This document shows positions 15,852 to 18,457 of a stretch of 18,457 nucleotides of DNA, piece by piece. The position numbers and the translations under genes are program-made. Where the stretch lies: assembly GCA_018813805.1 (NCBI GenBank), contig JAHJAP010000026.1, positions 1-18,457 of the forward strand, read 5' to 3'. Within the stretch, counting starts at the first letter, position 1. The number at the start of each line of letters is the position of its first letter. The DNA comes from Patescibacteria group bacterium. GTDB lineage: Bacteria; Patescibacteriota; Patescibacteriia; Patescibacteriales; GWC2-42-12. The notes below the pieces were generated by a model that did no database searches, was not told the origin of the DNA, and saw only the letters and a program-made list of their open reading frames with translations.

Positions 15852-15897
15852 GGGTCTGTCGCCGAATACTCTTTCGAGTATAAAATTTCAAATTTTT
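15852..15897 (+). repeat. Left-half palindromic repeat (copy 7)
   Basis: The unit starts GGGTCTGTCGCCGAATAC, runs through the ATACTC/GAGTAT hairpin and the first arm of the A/T hairpin, and then stops. The right outer arm is missing. It ends 21 bases before the next start codon. Confidence 0.85.
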
Positions 15898-15918
15898 AAG
15901 TACATTTAAAATAAAAAT

Positions 15919-16593
15919 ATGGATAATCAAAGCAAAAACACAATTAATATTGAGGTACCAGAAGAATTAGAAGAAAATAAAGTTAAATTGCCTGATGATA
16001 ATGAGAAAGATGAAGGTATTTTTTTACCTAAATCAAAAATAAGTTTAGTTAAAAAATTGCTGCGGAATATTCAGGAAAATAATGAGCGTGTGCTTGGTTT
16101 GTTAACTGATTATTTGCCAAATGAAGATGAATTATCTATTAGTATTGGCCAAGCAAGTGATGATAAATTTATTTCAAAAGAAGAAACAACTAGCGAGAAT
16201 CGTATAATTGAAGGAGTTTTTGATGGCGAAAATATGATTGGACCTGACGGCAAACAATATGGCGTGCCTGCTAATTATGCATCCAAGTCAAAATTAGTGG
16301 AGGGTGATATTTTAAAATTAGTTATTACTACGCATGGCAATTTTATTTATAAACAAATTGGACCAATAGAGCGCGCAAGAATTATTGGAGTTTTGGATCG
16401 TAACAGCTTGGGAGATTATTTAGCTATAGCTGAAGGTAAAAAATGGCATTTATTAACTGCCAGTGTTACTTATTATAAAGGCGAACCAGGAGATGAAATA
16501 GTTCTTTTAGTTCCTAAAACAGGTGAATCAAAATGGGCAGCAGTTGAAAATATAGTAAGGAATAATGAATTATCTGAAGTACCAACTTGTTAA
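15919..16593 (+). CDS. Uncharacterised conserved protein upstream of dnaX
   Basis: The 224-residue protein has an acidic N-terminus (1-35), a short helical segment (SLVKKLLRNIQENNERVLGLLTDYL, about 42-66), and an acidic linker. A beta-rich C-terminal domain follows (about 95-215), with RIIEGVFDGENMIGPDGKQY, VPANYASKSKLVEGDILKL, FIYKQIGP and WAAVENIV blocks. The compact G-D-containing strands suggest a small barrel of OB or similar fold that could bind nucleic acid; this is inference. I recall similar proteins encoded near dnaX in Patescibacteria, but the family has no function I know. No membrane or enzymatic motif is visible. The stop TAA is directly followed by a palindromic repeat, and dnaX starts 94 bases further on. 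Confidence 0.7.
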   Translation: MDNQSKNTINIEVPEELEENKVKLPDDNEKDEGIFLPKSKISLVKKLLRNIQENNERVLGLLTDYLPNEDELSISIGQASDDKFISKEETTSENRIIEGVFDGENMIGPDGKQYGVPANYASKSKLVEGDILKLVITTHGNFIYKQIGPIERARIIGVLDRNSLGDYLAIAEGKKWHLLTASVTYYKGEPGDEIVLLVPKTGESKWAAVENIVRNNELSEVPTC

Positions 16594-16667
16594 GGGTCTG
16601 TCGCCGAATACCGTATTCGGTATAAAATTTCAAATTTTCTACTCGAAAGAGTATTTGACGACAGACC
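16594..16667 (-). repeat. Long-form compound palindromic repeat (copy 8), inverted, abutting a stop codon
   Basis: A nearly complete unit in the opposite orientation to the other long copies: the CGAATACCGTATTCG hairpin comes first and the ACTCGAAAGAGT hairpin last. It begins on the base after the TAA stop of the preceding gene and fills most of the gap to dnaX. Confidence 0.9.
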
Positions 16668-16687
16668 ATTTATTTAATCTTTTTATT

Positions 16688-18382
16688 ATGGCAACATTAT
16701 ATAGAAAATATCGTCCTCAAAATTTTACAGAAGTTGTTGGACAAAACCACATTAAATTAATTTTGGAACAAGAAATTAAAATTGATAAAATTGTTCATGC
16801 TTATTTATTTTGTGGCCCGCGCGCAGTTGGTAAAACTACTATGGCTAGAGTTTTTGCTAAAGCTGTTAATTGTCTTAAAAGAAAAATTAAAACAGCTGAT
16901 CCTTGTAATGAGTGTTCGAGTTGTGAAGAAATTACTATTGGTAGAGCTTTAGATGTTATTGAAATTGACGCGGCCAGTCATACTGGAGTTGATAATGTTA
17001 GAGAAAATATTGTTGCCAACACAATGGTTGCATCCAGTTGCTCTAAATATAAAGTTTTTATCATTGACGAAGTTCACATGTTGTCTATTTCGGCATTTAA
17101 CGCTTTACTTAAAATTATTGAAGAACCACCAGCTTTTGTTATTTTTATTTTATGCACCACTGAAGTTCATAAAGTTCCAGCAACTATTATATCGCGTTGT
17201 CAGAGGTTTGATTTTAAAAGAATTAGTATTAGTGATATTGTTAAAAAATTGAGTTATATTATTAAATCAGAGCAGGTAAAAATTGATAAAACTATTCTTG
17301 AAGAAATTGCTCGCTACTCAGAGGGTCATATGCGAGATGCTGAAAGTTTACTTGGTCAAATTGTGACTATCGGCGGTAAAGAAATAACGCGCCAAGAAGC
17401 TGACCTGGTTATTCCAAGAAGTAATTTAAATGAAGTTATAAATTTAATAAATTTTTTAATTAAAAAAGATGCTGGGGGAGGAATTAGATTAATTAATAAG
17501 TTAATTGATGATGGAATTGATTTAAAAAGTTTTTTAAATGATTTAGTTGAAATTTTACGGAAAATTATGCTTGGGAAAATTAGTCCTGCTTTGGTAGAAA
17601 AATTAGCCATTGAACTAGGGGAGACAATGGAATTAAAAATCAATCAATTAAGTCAAACTGTAACATTGGAACAAATATTAATTTATTTAGAAAAATTTAT
17701 TCAAATCAGGGGTGAATTAAGAGGGGAGTTTATTCAACAATTACCAGTTGAATTGGCGATTGCTGAATTATCTGTGTCTAAAGTAACCCTTCCCAACCCT
17801 TTATTGTCAGGGAGGGGATTTATAACGGGGAAAACCCTCCCAGCCCTTCCTTATCAAGAGGTGGGCTTAAACTCAGGGGAAATACAACCTTCCCAACCCT
17901 TTATTGTCAGGGAGGGGATTTATAACGGGGAAAACCCTCCCAGCCCTTCCTTATCAAGAGGTGGGCTTAAATTGACTAAAACACTGTTAAATGTTAGCTT
18001 TGAACAAATAATTGATCGCTGGAATGAAGTTTTGGCTAAAATTAAACAATATAATCATTCTTTGTCATTTATTTTAAGGGTTTGTCAGCCAAGAAGTTTA
18101 GATAATGATCAACTTTGTTTGGCTTTTAAATACAAATTTCATCGTGATCGCGTTAGTGAAAATAATATTAAAATATTAGTAGAAAAAGTTTTAAATCAAA
18201 TTTTTAATGCATCAATTATGGTTAATGCAATAGTTGATGAAAACATGGAAGTGGCTTCAAGCAAGTTAGTAAGCGATGAACCAGTTGAATTAATTAACAA
18301 ACAACCCGATAGTAAAAACGAAAATCAAAGCGATTTAATTGATAATCTACTTAAAACTTTTGGCGGCAAGGTCGTAAATTGA
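16688..18382 (+). CDS. dnaX: DNA polymerase III clamp-loader subunit gamma/tau
   Basis: DnaX is the ATP-driven motor subunit that loads the sliding clamp and, in its tau form, holds the replisome together. The start MATLYRKYRP at 16688 is the family N-terminus. Seen: Walker A GPRAVGKT (43-50), zinc-site cysteines C62, C73, C76 and C79, Walker B FIIDEVH (D127, E128), and the SRC motif at 169-171. Helical domains continue to about residue 360. Residues 367-428 are then encoded by two direct copies of a G/C-rich element, Pro/Gly/Ser-rich and unlike the rest of the protein. A C-terminal domain follows (FEQIIDRWNEVLAKI to about 525). The 564-residue product is intact. The stop is TGA, unique here, and the tRNA follows three bases later. 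No E. coli-type slippery frameshift phase is seen. Confidence 0.95.
   Translation: MATLYRKYRPQNFTEVVGQNHIKLILEQEIKIDKIVHAYLFCGPRAVGKTTMARVFAKAVNCLKRKIKTADPCNECSSCEEITIGRALDVIEIDAASHTGVDNVRENIVANTMVASSCSKYKVFIIDEVHMLSISAFNALLKIIEEPPAFVIFILCTTEVHKVPATIISRCQRFDFKRISISDIVKKLSYIIKSEQVKIDKTILEEIARYSEGHMRDAESLLGQIVTIGGKEITRQEADLVIPRSNLNEVINLINFLIKKDAGGGIRLINKLIDDGIDLKSFLNDLVEILRKIMLGKISPALVEKLAIELGETMELKINQLSQTVTLEQILIYLEKFIQIRGELRGEFIQQLPVELAIAELSVSKVTLPNPLLSGRGFITGKTLPALPYQEVGLNSGEIQPSQPFIVREGIYNGENPPSPSLSRGGLKLTKTLLNVSFEQIIDRWNEVLAKIKQYNHSLSFILRVCQPRSLDNDQLCLAFKYKFHRDRVSENNIKILVEKVLNQIFNASIMVNAIVDENMEVASSKLVSDEPVELINKQPDSKNENQSDLIDNLLKTFGGKVVN
17788..17871 (+). repeat. G/C-rich 84-bp element inside dnaX, copy A
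   Basis: The unit starts CCTTCCCAACCC and ends GGTGGGCTTAAA. It holds two imperfect hairpins, TCCCAACCCT/AGGGAGGGGA and AGCCC/GGGCT. It is translated as TLPNPLLSGRGF and onward. Base composition differs strongly from the flanking A/T-rich coding sequence. Confidence 0.9.
17888..17971 (+). repeat. G/C-rich 84-bp element inside dnaX, copy B
   Basis: Identical to copy A over 84 bases, exactly 100 bp downstream. Because 100 is not a multiple of three, this copy is translated in a different frame (PSQPFIVREGIYNG and onward), still without a stop. Confidence 0.9.
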
Positions 18383-18385
18383 TTT

Positions 18386-18457
18386 TGCGGGATCGTCTAA
18401 TGGTAGGACATCGCCCTCTGGAGGCGAGTATTTTGGTTCAAATCCAAATCCCGCAGC
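18386..18457 (+). tRNA. tRNA-Gln (anticodon CTG), 3' end cut by window edge
   Basis: The acceptor stem TGCGGGA pairs with TCCCGCA, giving the U1-A72 pair typical of bacterial tRNA-Gln. T8 is present. The D arm is GTCTAATGGTAGGAC, the anticodon stem TCGCC/GGCGA encloses the loop CTCTGGA with anticodon CTG, and the T arm is TTTGG-TTCAAAT-CCAAA. After discriminator G only one C is visible, so the last bases fall outside the window. The gene starts three bases after the dnaX stop and is probably on the same transcript. Confidence 0.93.

Noticed and set aside
954..16667. A CRISPR array
   Set aside because: The repeats are scattered kilobases apart, vary in length and orientation, and have no regular spacers.
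16565..16687. A 41-residue N-terminal extension of DnaX
   Set aside because: It overlaps the preceding gene and reads through a palindromic repeat; MATLYRKYRP at 16688 is the family start.
17455..17475. A programmed frameshift site making a short gamma form of DnaX
   Set aside because: An A-run is present, but its phase relative to the codons differs from the known A-AAA-AAG slippery arrangement and no stimulatory hairpin is seen.
16953..17643. Reading frames of 99 and 95 residues inside dnaX
   Set aside because: Both lie in other frames of a well-supported gene and show no domain.
18380..18382. TGA read as glycine, as in some Patescibacteria
   Set aside because: TGA is the natural end of DnaX and reading through it would run into the tRNA; long genes contain no in-frame TGA and use ordinary Gly codons.

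Overview
This is an 18.5 kb, very AT-rich window of dense, ordinary-looking bacterial chromosome. It has 14 protein genes (one cut by the left edge) and one tRNA (cut by the right edge), and no stretch longer than about 240 bases lacks a gene. The mix suggests a small-genome Patescibacteria (Candidate Phyla Radiation) bacterium. The pointers are large lineage-type surface proteins, a TraD/VirD4-like ATPase with a small coiled partner, an uncharacterised protein just before dnaX, and starts mostly without Shine-Dalgarno sequences. The assignment is inference; no marker phylogeny can be run here. The code looks standard: of 14 stops, 12 are TAA, one TAG and one TGA.

Layout. 1-2525: a membrane-anchored calcium-repeat surface protein (5' end missing), a nucleotidyltransferase-fold enzyme and the cell-wall lytic transglycosylase MltG. 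2526-3857: an rplJ-rplL operon with promoter, L10-type leader RNA, a competing attenuator hairpin and a strong end terminator. 3889-6931: two divergent genes, one for a membrane protein joining a degraded PP2C-like phosphatase fold to a beta-propeller, the other for a winged-helix regulator. 7143-11423: a 1068-residue exported M23 peptidase, then a tRNA-dihydrouridine synthase. 11488-12453 (minus): a CorA-type metal transporter. 12695-15755: the small coiled protein and the TraD-like ATPase. 15919-18457: an uncharacterised conserved protein, dnaX, and tRNA-Gln(CTG) three bases after dnaX.

The most striking non-gene signal is a family of compound palindromes in most intergenic gaps. Full units of about 75 bp have 18-bp outer arms (GGGTCTGTCGCCGAATAC and its complement) enclosing three smaller hairpins, so a single strand could fold as a cloverleaf. 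Short units keep only the arms, and half units and decayed fragments also occur. Most copies start 0-17 bases after a stop codon, two directly abut a TAA, and one fragment encodes the last residues of a protein. A second, unrelated G/C-rich element occurs inside dnaX as two perfect 84-bp copies 100 bp apart, translated in two different reading frames without a stop.

The genes do not form one pathway. Common themes are envelope and surface biology (calcium-repeat protein, MltG, M23 peptidase, propeller protein, CorA, TraD-like ATPase) and core information processing (L10, L7/L12, Dus, DnaX, tRNA-Gln).
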